Translations under genes and position numbers: made by a program
Origin: Sphingosinicella sp041621755
GTDB taxonomy: Bacteria; Pseudomonadota; Alphaproteobacteria; Sphingomonadales; Sphingomonadaceae
Assembly: GCA_041621755.1 (NCBI GenBank)
Contig: JBFKAE010000001.1
Location: 11,180-75,179 of the forward strand
DNA: 64,000 bases
Direction of reading: 5' to 3'
Notes under the pieces: generated by a model
What the model was told of the DNA's origin: nothing
What the model saw: only the letters and a program-made list of their open reading frames with translations
Databases searched by the model: none
Part shown: in pieces, positions 44,650-53,087 of the stretch
Layout of the letters: each line of letters starts with the position of its first letter
How positions within the stretch are numbered: position 1 is the first letter of the stretch

Positions 44650-44878
44650 ACGCACTTTGATAACTTACGGCCGCTCGATGCTTTGACCTCCGAAATGCGG
44701 ACTGTTCAGGTCGTCCCCAATTCCCGAAGAGGCGAGTTCCAACTTCGCCAGCGCTTCTGCCTTTTCGCCACGTTACGCCAACTGAAACAAGCTGTTGCGT
44801 ACCCGCTCGTTGATGTCTCTTTGATCCGCCTCGCGAGCGCAACCGGTGGTCGGCTGCCTCATTTGTACGGGGCATCCC
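44650..44878. other. Junction region between the inserted block and trbB
   Basis: 229 nt with no supported gene. No target-site duplication or copy of the sequence after copG (21046-21254) is visible by eye. A promoter for the trb operon must lie here or inside the DUF4338 gene, because copG-trbB continuity is broken; no clear -35/-10 pair was found. Confidence 0.4.
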
Positions 44879-45862
44879 ATGAGCGTCATCCCCATCCAAT
44901 CGCAAGCATCGTCGCGCGGCGCGCGCATGTTGCGGACGGCGCTCGGGCCGGAGATCGCAGCGTGGCTTGAAGACGCTTCGGTCATCGAAGTCATGCTCAA
45001 TCCCGACGGTCGTCTGTGGATCGACCGGCTGGGAGCCGGGATCGCCGATACGGGGAGCGGGATGTCCGCTTCCGACGGCGAGCGGATCATCCGCCTGGTC
45101 GCGCACCATGTCGGGGCCGAGGTCCATGCCAAGGCTCCGCGGGTCTCGGCCGAGCTTCCCGATACGGGGGAGCGGTTCGAGGGGCTGTTGCCGCCGGTCG
45201 TGGCTGCACCGAGTTTCGCGATCCGCAAGCCCGCCGTAGCAGTATTCACGCTCGCCGATTATGTCGCGGCGGAGATCATGTCCGGGTGGCAGGCAGAGGC
45301 GCTGATCGACGCGATCGCTGCCCGCAAGAATATTCTGGTGGCCGGCGGAACCTCGACTGGCAAGACGACCCTTACCAACGCGCTGCTTGCCGAAGTCGCA
45401 AAGACCGACGACCGTGTGGTCCTAATCGAAGACACCCGTGAGCTGCAATGTGCAGCGCCCAACCTCGTGTCGCTGCGGACCAAAGACGGCGTTGCGAACC
45501 TCTCCGATCTGGTTCGCTCCGCGCTGCGGCTGCGGCCTGACCGCATTCCCATCGGCGAGGTGCGCGGCGCGGAAGCGCTCGACCTGCTCAAAGCCTGGGG
45601 CACCGGCCATCCCGGCGGCGTCGGCACGATCCACGCCGGGTCCGCGCTCGGCACGCTGCGGCGCATGGAACAGCTCATCCAGGAAAGCGTGGTCACCGTG
45701 CCGCGCGCGCTGATCGCCGAGACCATCGACGTCATCGCCGTGCTGGTGCGCGATGGCACCGGTCGGCGGCTCGCCGAACTCGCTCAGGTCACCGGGCTCG
45801 ATGCCCACGGCGACTACCGCATCCTTCCCATCACCCACCAAGCCAAAGGAGTCTCTTCGTGA
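44879..45862 (+). CDS. trbB: TrbB (VirB11-like T4SS ATPase)
   Basis: 327-residue secretion ATPase. The start MSVIPIQSQASSRGARMLRTALG is typical of the family; the P-loop is ILVAGGTSTGKTTLTNALL, and the RLRPDRIPIGEVRGAEALDLLKAWGTGHPGG box and HAGSALGTLRRMEQL follow. It powers pilus assembly or substrate transfer. First gene of the trb operon; overlaps trbC by 4 nt. The ATG at 44879 is preferred over an upstream in-frame ATG at 44846. Confidence 0.93.
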   Translation: MSVIPIQSQASSRGARMLRTALGPEIAAWLEDASVIEVMLNPDGRLWIDRLGAGIADTGSGMSASDGERIIRLVAHHVGAEVHAKAPRVSAELPDTGERFEGLLPPVVAAPSFAIRKPAVAVFTLADYVAAEIMSGWQAEALIDAIAARKNILVAGGTSTGKTTLTNALLAEVAKTDDRVVLIEDTRELQCAAPNLVSLRTKDGVANLSDLVRSALRLRPDRIPIGEVRGAEALDLLKAWGTGHPGGVGTIHAGSALGTLRRMEQLIQESVVTVPRALIAETIDVIAVLVRDGTGRRLAELAQVTGLDAHGDYRILPITHQAKGVSS

Positions 45863-46191
45863 TCCAGACCATTTCGCGCGCGCGTGCCCGTCTTTCCGCT
45901 GCCACGCTCGGCAGCTTTGTTGCCCTTTCCGTCGCCATGCCCGCCCATGCGGCGGGTTCGTCGATGCCGTGGGAAGCGCCGCTGCAGTCGATCCTCGAAT
46001 CCATCCAGGGCCCGGTCGCCAAGATCGTCGCGGTCATGATTATCATCGCGACCGGCCTCGCGCTCGCCTTCGGCGATACTTCGGGCGGTGCACGGCGGAT
46101 GATCCAGATCGTGTTCGGCCTGTCGATCGCCTTCGCCGCCTCGTCCTTCTTCTTGTCGTTCTTCTCGTTCGGCGGCGGAGCGCTGGTCTGA
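45859..46191 (+). CDS. trbC: TrbC (VirB2-like pilin)
   Basis: 110-residue pilin precursor starting with GTG. A long N-terminal signal region ends PAHAAGSS, followed by two hydrophobic helices (KIVAVMIIIATGLALAF and IQIVFGLSIAFAASSFFLSFF). It is probably trimmed by TraF (14364). The stop overlaps the trbD start. Confidence 0.9.
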   Translation: MIQTISRARARLSAATLGSFVALSVAMPAHAAGSSMPWEAPLQSILESIQGPVAKIVAVMIIIATGLALAFGDTSGGARRMIQIVFGLSIAFAASSFFLSFFSFGGGALV

Positions 46192-46466
46192 TGGAAAACG
46201 CGCCGCCCGAGGCAGTGCCGGGCTTTGTAGTGCCGGTTCACCGCGCGCTAACCGAGCATATCCTGCTCGGCGGCGCGCCGCGCGGGCTCGCCATCGCCAA
46301 TGCGACGCTGGCCGCTGCGATCGGGCTGGGCCTGCGGCTGTGGATCGCCGGCGTCGTGATCTTTGCATTGGGCCACATGGTCTCGGTCTGGGCGGCGCGG
46401 CGCGATCCCCAATTCGTCGATGTCGCGCGGCGGCATCTGCGCTTTCCCACCTATTTGAGGGTCTGA
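46191..46466 (+). CDS. trbD: TrbD (VirB3-like)
   Basis: 91-residue inner-membrane protein: FVVPVHRALTEHILLGGAPR, then two adjacent hydrophobic stretches (LAIANATLAAAIGLGLRLWI and VVIFALGHMVSVWAA) and a conserved C-terminal DPQFVDVARRHLRFPTYL. VirB3-family component of the inner-membrane complex, placed before its usual partner TrbE. Confidence 0.9.
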   Translation: MENAPPEAVPGFVVPVHRALTEHILLGGAPRGLAIANATLAAAIGLGLRLWIAGVVIFALGHMVSVWAARRDPQFVDVARRHLRFPTYLRV

Positions 46467-46470
46467 GCCG

Positions 46471-48927
46471 ATGCTCTCGCTTCGCGAATACAGGAACAAA
46501 GCCGACCGGCTCGCGGATTTCCTGCCCTGGGCGGCGCTCGTCGCGCCGGGCGTGGTACTCAACAAGGATGGCAGCTTTCAGCGTTCGGCCCGCTTTCGCG
46601 GTCCTGATCTCGACAGCGCGACGCCCGCCGAACTGATCGCGACGACCGCGCGGCTCAACAGCGCGCTGCGCCGGCTGGGTTCGGGCTGGGCGATCTTCGT
46701 CGAAGCCGTGCGCCGCCCGGCGCAGGACTATCCCGAAAGTGACTTCCCCGATCCAGCTTCGGCACTGGTCGAACGCGAACGCGCGGCGCAATTTGCCGAA
46801 GAAGGCGCGCATTTCGAAAGCGGCTATTATCTGACCCTGCTGTGGATGCCGCCCGCAGAGGATGCCGCGCGCGCCGAAAGCTGGCTCTACGAAGGCAAGG
46901 CCGAGAAGGGCATCAACCCCAAGGAACTGCTCGATCTCTTCATCGACCGCACCGACCGGCTGCTGCGACTGGTCGAAGGCTTCGTGCCCGAGGTCCGATG
47001 GCTCGATGACAGCGAAACGCTGACCTACCTGCACAGCTGCATTTCTACACGCAGCCACCGCGTTCGGGTTCCCGAAACCCCGATGCACCTCGATGCGCTG
47101 CTGGCCGACGAGCCGCTCACCGGCGGGCTCGAACCGCGTCTGGGCCGCGCCCATCTGCGCACACTCACCGTGGTCGGCTTTCCGAGCAGCACCTTCCCGG
47201 GCCTGCTCGATGAACTCAACCGGCTCGCCTTCGCTTACCGCTGGTCGACCCGCGCGGTGATGCTCGACAAGACCGATGCGACCAAGCTGACCGCCAAGAT
47301 CCGGCGGCAATGGTTCGCCAAGCGCAAGTCGGTCGCAGCGATCCTCAAGGAGGTGATGACCAACGAGGCTTCGACCCTGCTCGACAGCGATGCCTCGAAC
47401 AAGGCCGCAGACGCCGATGCGGCACTGCAGGAGCTTGGCGCCGATCATGTCGGCCAGGCCTACGTCACCGCCACGGTCACCGTCTGGGACGAGGACCCCG
47501 CGCTCGCGGCCGAGAAGCTGCGGCTGGTCGAGAAAGTCATCCAGGGCCGCGATTTCACCGTGATCGTCGAGGGCATGAACGCGGTCGAAGCGTGGCTCGG
47601 CTCGCTCCCCGGCCATGTCTACGCCAATGTCCGCACGCCGCCAATTTCCACGCTCAACCTCGCCCACATGATCCCCCTCTCAGCCGTATGGGCCGGGCCG
47701 GAACGGGACGAACACTTTGCTGCCCCTCCGCTCTTCTATGCGCGGACGGAAGGCTCAACCCCGTTCCGGTTTTCCCTGCATGTCGGCGACGTCGGCCATA
47801 CGCTGATCGTCGGGCCGACCGGTGCGGGCAAGTCTGTGCTGCTGGCGTTGATGGCGCTGCAGTTCCGGCGCTACGAACGCGCCCAGGTCTTTGCGTTCGA
47901 TTTCGGTGGCTCGATCCGTGCCGCCGCGCTCGCCTGCGGTGGCGACTGGCAGGACTTGGGCACCAGCCTTTCCGAAGACAGTGCGGGCGCAGTGCTGTTG
48001 CAGCCGCTGGCGCGGATCGACGAGCCGGCCGAGCGCAACTGGGCGGCCGAATGGTTGCAGGCGATTCTCACATCCGAAGGGGTGACGGTTGATCCGGCCA
48101 CCAAAGAGCATCTCTGGTCGGCACTGACCTCGCTCGCCTCTGCCCCGGTTCCCGAACGGACACTGACCGGGCTGGCCGTGCTGCTCCAATCGCAGGCCTT
48201 AAAGCAGGCGCTGGCACCCTATTGCATCGGCGGGCCGTTCGGACGGCTGCTCGATGCCGAAGTCGAGCACCTTGGCAAAGCAAGTTTCCAGGCCTTCGAG
48301 ACCGAGGGGCTCACCGGCTCGGCGGCAGCGCCCGCCGTGCTGTCCTACCTGTTCCACCGGATCGAGGGTCGGCTCGACGGCTCCCCGACGATGATCATCA
48401 TCGACGAAGGCTGGCTGGTGCTCGACAGCCCGGCGTTCGCCGCGCAGCTGCGCGAATGGCTCAAGACGCTGCGCAAGAAGAACGCGAGCGTGGTTTTCGC
48501 GACGCAGAGCCTTGCCGACATCGAGACGAGCGCGATCGCACCGGCCATCATCGAAAGCTGCCCGACCCGCATCTTCCTGCCCAATGAGCGCGCGGTCGAG
48601 CCGCAGATCCTTTCGATCTATCGCCGCTTCGGGCTCAACGACCGGCAGATCGAGATCGTCGCGCGGGCGACGCCCAAGCGCGACTATTACTGCCAGTCGG
48701 CGCGCGGCAACCGGCTGTTCGAGCTGGGCCTGGGTGAAGTCGCGCTCGCTTACACCGCGACCTCGTCGAAGACCGACCAGCTGGCGATTGCCGAGCTAAC
48801 GGAAACGCACGGCACGGCCGGCTTCGCTGCCGCCTGGCTGCGCCATCGCGGCCTCGCCTGGGCCGCCGACATGCTTCCGGTTCCCGAATCCAATCCCCCC
48901 GCCCAATTGGGCCAACCCAAGGAGTAA
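46471..48927 (+). CDS. trbE: TrbE (VirB4-like ATPase)
   Basis: 818-residue T4SS ATPase. The N-terminal CagE/VirB4 domain leads to the P-loop LIVGPTGAGKSVLLAL and the Walker B MIIIDEGWLVLDSP, followed by VVFATQSLADIETS. Length is normal for TrbE. It sits in the expected trbD-trbE-trbJ order with 4-nt spacing on both sides. Confidence 0.94.
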   Translation: MLSLREYRNKADRLADFLPWAALVAPGVVLNKDGSFQRSARFRGPDLDSATPAELIATTARLNSALRRLGSGWAIFVEAVRRPAQDYPESDFPDPASALVERERAAQFAEEGAHFESGYYLTLLWMPPAEDAARAESWLYEGKAEKGINPKELLDLFIDRTDRLLRLVEGFVPEVRWLDDSETLTYLHSCISTRSHRVRVPETPMHLDALLADEPLTGGLEPRLGRAHLRTLTVVGFPSSTFPGLLDELNRLAFAYRWSTRAVMLDKTDATKLTAKIRRQWFAKRKSVAAILKEVMTNEASTLLDSDASNKAADADAALQELGADHVGQAYVTATVTVWDEDPALAAEKLRLVEKVIQGRDFTVIVEGMNAVEAWLGSLPGHVYANVRTPPISTLNLAHMIPLSAVWAGPERDEHFAAPPLFYARTEGSTPFRFSLHVGDVGHTLIVGPTGAGKSVLLALMALQFRRYERAQVFAFDFGGSIRAAALACGGDWQDLGTSLSEDSAGAVLLQPLARIDEPAERNWAAEWLQAILTSEGVTVDPATKEHLWSALTSLASAPVPERTLTGLAVLLQSQALKQALAPYCIGGPFGRLLDAEVEHLGKASFQAFETEGLTGSAAAPAVLSYLFHRIEGRLDGSPTMIIIDEGWLVLDSPAFAAQLREWLKTLRKKNASVVFATQSLADIETSAIAPAIIESCPTRIFLPNERAVEPQILSIYRRFGLNDRQIEIVARATPKRDYYCQSARGNRLFELGLGEVALAYTATSSKTDQLAIAELTETHGTAGFAAAWLRHRGLAWAADMLPVPESNPPAQLGQPKE

Positions 48928-48931
48928 TGCC

Positions 48932-49690
48932 ATGAAGCCTACCCGATTCCGTTCGTTCCTCGCCGCCGGCGTCGCGGTGCTTTCGATGACCGCCACCGCT
49001 TTGGCGCCCGCGCCGGCCTATGCCCAGTTCGGCGGGATCGTTTACGACCCTTCGAACTACGCGCAGAACGTGCTGACTGCCGCGCGCACGCTCGAGCAGA
49101 TCAACAACCAAATCCGTCAGCTGCAGAATCAGGCGACCTCGCTGATCAACGAGGCGCGCAACCTCGCCAGCCTGCCGACGAGCGTGCTGGCCCCGCTCCA
49201 GCAGCAGATCCGGCAGACCCAGCAGTTGCTCGGCGAAGCGCAGCGGATGGCCTACAACGTTCAGCAGATCCAGACTGAGTTCGCGCGGCAGTACAAGTCG
49301 ATGGACCTGACTGCGCCGCAGCGCGCGATGGTCCAGGGCGCCGAAGGCCGCTGGCAGAACAGTGTCGCCGCATTCGAAGATGCGCTCAAGGTTCAGGCCG
49401 GCGCGGTCGCCAACATCGAGGGCACGCGAACCGCAGTGACCGATCTCATCACGGCCAGTCAGTCGGCGACGGGTGCGCTGCAGGCCGCGCAGGCCGGAAA
49501 CCAGCTGCTCGCGGTCCAATCCCAGCAACTCGCCGACCTCATCGCCAGCGTCACGTCGCTCGGCCGGGCGCAGACGCTTGATGCCGCAAACAGTGCCGCC
49601 GCCAAGGCACAGGCGCGCGAGCAGCTCCGGCGCTTTCTGACGCCGGGCCGCGGCTATGTCGCCACTTCGGTTCAGATGTTCCGGAACTGA
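48932..49690 (+). CDS. trbJ: TrbJ (VirB5-like)
   Basis: 252-residue exported protein. Signal peptide ends APAYAQ|FGG, followed by DPSNYAQNVLTAARTLEQINNQIRQLQNQA, a helical rod typical of TrbJ/VirB5 minor pilus components. The remainder is mostly helical, with many Gln and Ala residues. Confidence 0.92.
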   Translation: MKPTRFRSFLAAGVAVLSMTATALAPAPAYAQFGGIVYDPSNYAQNVLTAARTLEQINNQIRQLQNQATSLINEARNLASLPTSVLAPLQQQIRQTQQLLGEAQRMAYNVQQIQTEFARQYKSMDLTAPQRAMVQGAEGRWQNSVAAFEDALKVQAGAVANIEGTRTAVTDLITASQSATGALQAAQAGNQLLAVQSQQLADLIASVTSLGRAQTLDAANSAAAKAQAREQLRRFLTPGRGYVATSVQMFRN

Positions 49691-49694
49691 GCCG

Positions 49695-50036
49695 ATGGAC
49701 ACCAAACTCTTCGCGCGGATCGGTGCAGTCGCCTTCGTCGCTGTCGCCATCACGATGACCGCGTTGCAGCTGCGCGAAGAGCCTGTCCGGGCTGTGCCCG
49801 AAGTGATCGACGTTACCGATCCCGACAGCGATCCGCTGCCTGAGCAACTGCGCATTTGCAACGCGATGGGCGAAGCAGCAGCCCGCGATCCCGTCTGCCA
49901 TGCCGCCTGGGCGGAAAAGCGCCGACGCTTCCTGGGCACGACCGGGCGGGCCGAGCCCGCGCCGCCGCCGTCCGCCGAAAGCTCGGTGGTGCCGTCAGCG
50001 GCAGCATCAAATGCCGCACCCCAAGGAGAACAGTGA
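49695..50036 (+). CDS. TrbK-alt, putative entry exclusion protein
   Basis: 113 residues: an N-terminal membrane segment (RIGAVAFVAVAITMTALQL), then RICNAMGEAAARDPVCHAAWAEKRRRFLG, the pattern that marks the alternative TrbK family, and a Pro/Ser/Ala-rich tail. Such proteins block redundant transfer between cells carrying the same element. Lies in its usual place between trbJ and trbL. Confidence 0.85.
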   Translation: MDTKLFARIGAVAFVAVAITMTALQLREEPVRAVPEVIDVTDPDSDPLPEQLRICNAMGEAAARDPVCHAAWAEKRRRFLGTTGRAEPAPPPSAESSVVPSAAASNAAPQGEQ

Positions 50037-50037
50037 C

Positions 50038-51369
50038 ATGGGTGGCACCGGCGTCGTCGATCGCTTCCTCGACATCTTTTCGCGCTACATCGACAGCGGG
50101 TTCGGCCTGCTGCACGGCGAGGTCGCATTCATCGCGACGACCCTGATCGTCATCGACGTGACGCTCGCCGCGCTGTTCTGGTCGTGGGGCGAGAACGAGG
50201 ACATTATCGCCCGGCTCGTCAAGAAGACGCTGTTCGTCGGCGCATTCGCCTACATCATCGGCAGCTGGAACGCGCTGGCGCGGATCGTGTTCGAGAGCTT
50301 CGCCGGGCTCGGCCTAAAGGCCAGCGGAACCGGGTTCTCGGCGGCCGAATTGCTGCAGCCTGGCCGGGTCGCGCAAGTCGGGCTCGACGCCGCCCATCCG
50401 CTGCTGGATTCAATCTCAGACCTGATGGGCTTCGTCAGCTTCTTCGAGAATTTCCTGCAGATCGTCATCCTGCTGATTGCCTGGGCAATCGTGATCATCG
50501 CCTTCTTCATTCTCGCGATCCAGCTGTTCATCACCCTGATCGAGTTCAAGCTGACCACGCTTTGCGGGTTTGTGCTGATCCCGTTCGGGCTGTTCGGCAA
50601 GACTGCCTTCATGGCCGAACGGGTGCTCGGCAATGTCGTCTCATCGGGCATCAAGGTGCTGGTGCTTGCGGTGATCGTCGGGATCGGCTCGACCATCTTC
50701 TCCGAGTTCACCAGCGCGATTGCAGGTGAACCGACTATCGAGGACGCGCTGTCGATAGTGCTCGCCAGCCTGTCGCTGCTCGGTCTCGGCATCTTCGGCC
50801 CCGGCATCGCCAATGGCATCGTCTCGGGCGGGCCGCAGCTGGGAGCAGGCGCTGCTGCAGGAACCGCGCTGCTTGCCGGCGGTGCTGCTGCCGGTGCGGT
50901 TGCAGGTGCGCGCATGGCAGGCGGCGCGGTCGCCAGCGCCGCGTCCAACGTCGCACACGGCACCTCGCGCGCTGCGGGCGGTGCGACCATGGCCTATGCG
51001 CTCGGCTCGGCAGGCAAATCAGGCGCAGCCGCAGTTGGCTCCGGCATGGCCGCCGTCAGCGATGCCGCCGTGGGCGCTGCGACTTCTCCGCTACGCAAGG
51101 TCGGCGACGGCATGAAGCAATCGTTTCGCGAGGGCAGCCGCGCCGCGATCACCAACACCGGCGGCACGATTACGAGTCCTGCTGGTGGTTTGGGACCCAA
51201 CACGCCGCCCAATCCGCCCGCCGATGAGGGCCAAGGCCAGCCCGCCTGGGCCAAGGCGATGAAGGACCGGCAAACCATCGCGCACGGCGCGACCCTTGCC
51301 GCCCACACGCTCAAGTCTGGCGACAGCCACGGCGGCGGGGCTTCCATCGACACTTCCGAAAAGGACTGA
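50038..51369 (+). CDS. trbL: TrbL (VirB6-like channel protein)
   Basis: 443-residue polytopic protein starting one base after the trbK stop. Multiple hydrophobic segments occupy the first 280 residues (VAFIATTLIVIDVTLAALFW; FLQIVILLIAWAIVIIAFFILAIQL; VLIPFGLFGKTAF). A Gly/Ala-rich low-complexity section and a charged tail follow. It forms the inner-membrane pore with TrbD and TrbE. Confidence 0.92.
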   Translation: MGGTGVVDRFLDIFSRYIDSGFGLLHGEVAFIATTLIVIDVTLAALFWSWGENEDIIARLVKKTLFVGAFAYIIGSWNALARIVFESFAGLGLKASGTGFSAAELLQPGRVAQVGLDAAHPLLDSISDLMGFVSFFENFLQIVILLIAWAIVIIAFFILAIQLFITLIEFKLTTLCGFVLIPFGLFGKTAFMAERVLGNVVSSGIKVLVLAVIVGIGSTIFSEFTSAIAGEPTIEDALSIVLASLSLLGLGIFGPGIANGIVSGGPQLGAGAAAGTALLAGGAAAGAVAGARMAGGAVASAASNVAHGTSRAAGGATMAYALGSAGKSGAAAVGSGMAAVSDAAVGAATSPLRKVGDGMKQSFREGSRAAITNTGGTITSPAGGLGPNTPPNPPADEGQGQPAWAKAMKDRQTIAHGATLAAHTLKSGDSHGGGASIDTSEKD

Positions 51370-51372
51370 CGT

Positions 51373-52056
51373 ATGTTCCGACGACCCTCGATCCGCTACG
51401 GCAAGACTCCCGAACCCGAAACGCCCTATCAGCGCGCCGCGCAGGTCTGGGATGACCGGATCGGATCGGCCCGTGTCCAGGCCAGGAGCTGGCGGCTCGC
51501 CTTCTTCGGCGCGTTGGGTCTTTCGACCTGCCTGACTGGCGGGATCATCTGGCAGGGCGCACGTGGATCGATCATCCCCTGGGTGGTCCAGGTCGATAAG
51601 CTCGGCGAGGCGCAGGCTGTCGCCCCCGCCGATGGTGGCTTCACGCCTTCGGACCCGCAGGTCGCGTTCCATCTGGCGCGGTTTATCGAGCAGGTCCGCG
51701 CCGTGCCCGACGATCCGATCGTGGTCCGCCAGAACTGGCTGCGCGCCTATGACTTTGCCACCGACAAGGGCGCCCTCGCGCTCAACGACTATGCCCGGAC
51801 CAACGATCCGTTCGCGCTGATCGGGCGCGAACAGGTCGGGGTGGACGTCACCAGCGTCATCCGCGCCTCACCGACGAGCTTCCGCGTGGCTTGGGCCGAA
51901 CGCCGCTACCGCGACGGCAGTCTTGCCGAAACGAGCCGCTGGACCGCGATCCTGACCATCGTCGTCCAGACCCCGCGCACTCCCGATGCCCTGCGCAAGA
52001 ACCCGCTCGGCATCTTCGTCAACGCCATCAACTGGTCGAAGGAACTCGGATCATGA
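51373..52056 (+). CDS. trbF: TrbF (VirB8-like)
   Basis: 227 residues: cytoplasmic start with TPYQRAAQVWDDRIGSARVQ, one membrane helix (LAFFGALGLSTCLTGGIIW), then the periplasmic NTF2-like domain with IVRQNWLRAYDFATDKG and SFRVAWAERRYRDG. VirB8 family assembly factor. It overlaps trbG by 4 nt. Confidence 0.92.
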   Translation: MFRRPSIRYGKTPEPETPYQRAAQVWDDRIGSARVQARSWRLAFFGALGLSTCLTGGIIWQGARGSIIPWVVQVDKLGEAQAVAPADGGFTPSDPQVAFHLARFIEQVRAVPDDPIVVRQNWLRAYDFATDKGALALNDYARTNDPFALIGREQVGVDVTSVIRASPTSFRVAWAERRYRDGSLAETSRWTAILTIVVQTPRTPDALRKNPLGIFVNAINWSKELGS

Positions 52057-53087
52057 TCAGCAAATTTTCACCGGCGAACGGCCGCGTCGTCGCCGTTTTG
52101 CTTGCCGCGAGTACGGCGCTTACCTCTCTTGCGCAGGCCCAAGAACCGGCAACGCACCAGCCTGCATCGCCTGCGGCTCCCAACGAGGCGCCGCAGGCGG
52201 CACATTCCGACCCGACGATTGTGGCCGTCCCCGTGCCGCTTCCGCTTCCTGGCCAGCTCAAACAGTTTCCGCAGCGCACCCCTCCCACCGCTGCGGGCCG
52301 CTCCCGCCCATCCCAGAGTCGCCCCACTCTCCGGGACAGGGTGGGAGCGGCAATGGAGGCCGCGCGGGTGCAGCCCGAACGCACCGGGTTCGTCAACGCG
52401 ATCCAGGTCTTCCCCTACACCGAGGGCGCGCTTTACCAGGTCTATGCCAAGCCCGGACAGGTGACCGACATCGCTCTGCAGGAAGGCGAGCAGCTGGTCG
52501 GATCCGGTCCGGTCGCATCCGGCGATACGGTGCGCTGGATGATCGGCGATACGGTCAGCGGCAGCGGGCAGTCAGCCCGAGTCCACATCCTGGTGAAGCC
52601 CGTCCGGCCAGACATCGCGACGAACCTGGTGATCAACACCGACCGGCGAACCTATCACGTCGAACTGCGCGCCAATCCTTCGGTCTATATGGCCTCGGTC
52701 TCGTGGACCTATCCGCAGGACCAGTTGATCGCCTTGCGGCAAGCCCGCGCCGAAGCGATCGGTGCTGCACCGGCTGCGGCGGGCATCGACCTCTCCACGC
52801 TCAACTTCCGCTATGCGATCGATGGCGACCGTCCAGATTGGCGGCCGCTCCGCGCGTTCGATGACGGGGTGCGCGTGTTCATCGAGTTCCCCGAAAGCAT
52901 CGCGCAGGGCGAACTGCCGCCACTGTTCGTAATTGGCACCAAGGGTGAAGCCGAGCTGGTCAACTACCGCGTTTCTGGCCGCTACATGTTTGTTGACCGA
53001 CTGTTCGCCCGCGCCGAGCTGCGGCTTGGTGGGCGGAAGGGCCAGCAGACCGTGCGGATCGTCTCCAACCGGCGGGGGCGGGCATGA
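52053..53087 (+). CDS. trbG: TrbG (VirB9-like)
   Basis: 344 residues with a signal peptide (VVAVLLAASTALTSLAQAQ), a Pro-rich linker, and the VirB9 domain: IQVFPYTEGALYQVYAKPGQVTDI, LQEGEQLVGSGPVASGDTVRW, HILVKPVRPDIATNLVI, then the C-terminal FRYAIDGDRPDWRPLRAFDDG and FVIGTKGEAELVNYRVSG. Outer-membrane core complex subunit. Confidence 0.93.
   Translation: MISKFSPANGRVVAVLLAASTALTSLAQAQEPATHQPASPAAPNEAPQAAHSDPTIVAVPVPLPLPGQLKQFPQRTPPTAAGRSRPSQSRPTLRDRVGAAMEAARVQPERTGFVNAIQVFPYTEGALYQVYAKPGQVTDIALQEGEQLVGSGPVASGDTVRWMIGDTVSGSGQSARVHILVKPVRPDIATNLVINTDRRTYHVELRANPSVYMASVSWTYPQDQLIALRQARAEAIGAAPAAAGIDLSTLNFRYAIDGDRPDWRPLRAFDDGVRVFIEFPESIAQGELPPLFVIGTKGEAELVNYRVSGRYMFVDRLFARAELRLGGRKGQQTVRIVSNRRGRA

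Noticed and set aside
21046..44878. Target-site duplication or insertion sequence at the ends of the island
   Set aside because: No direct repeat of the flanks, no transposase or integrase gene and no terminal inverted repeats were seen by eye.
45814..47667. Minus-strand open frame of 617 codons opposite trbC-trbE
   Set aside because: Pure antisense shadow of strongly recognised trb genes in GC-rich DNA; its product is low-complexity and matches nothing.
48635..50128. Minus-strand open frame of 497 codons opposite trbE-trbK
   Set aside because: Antisense of recognised trb genes; no ribosome site and basic low-complexity product.
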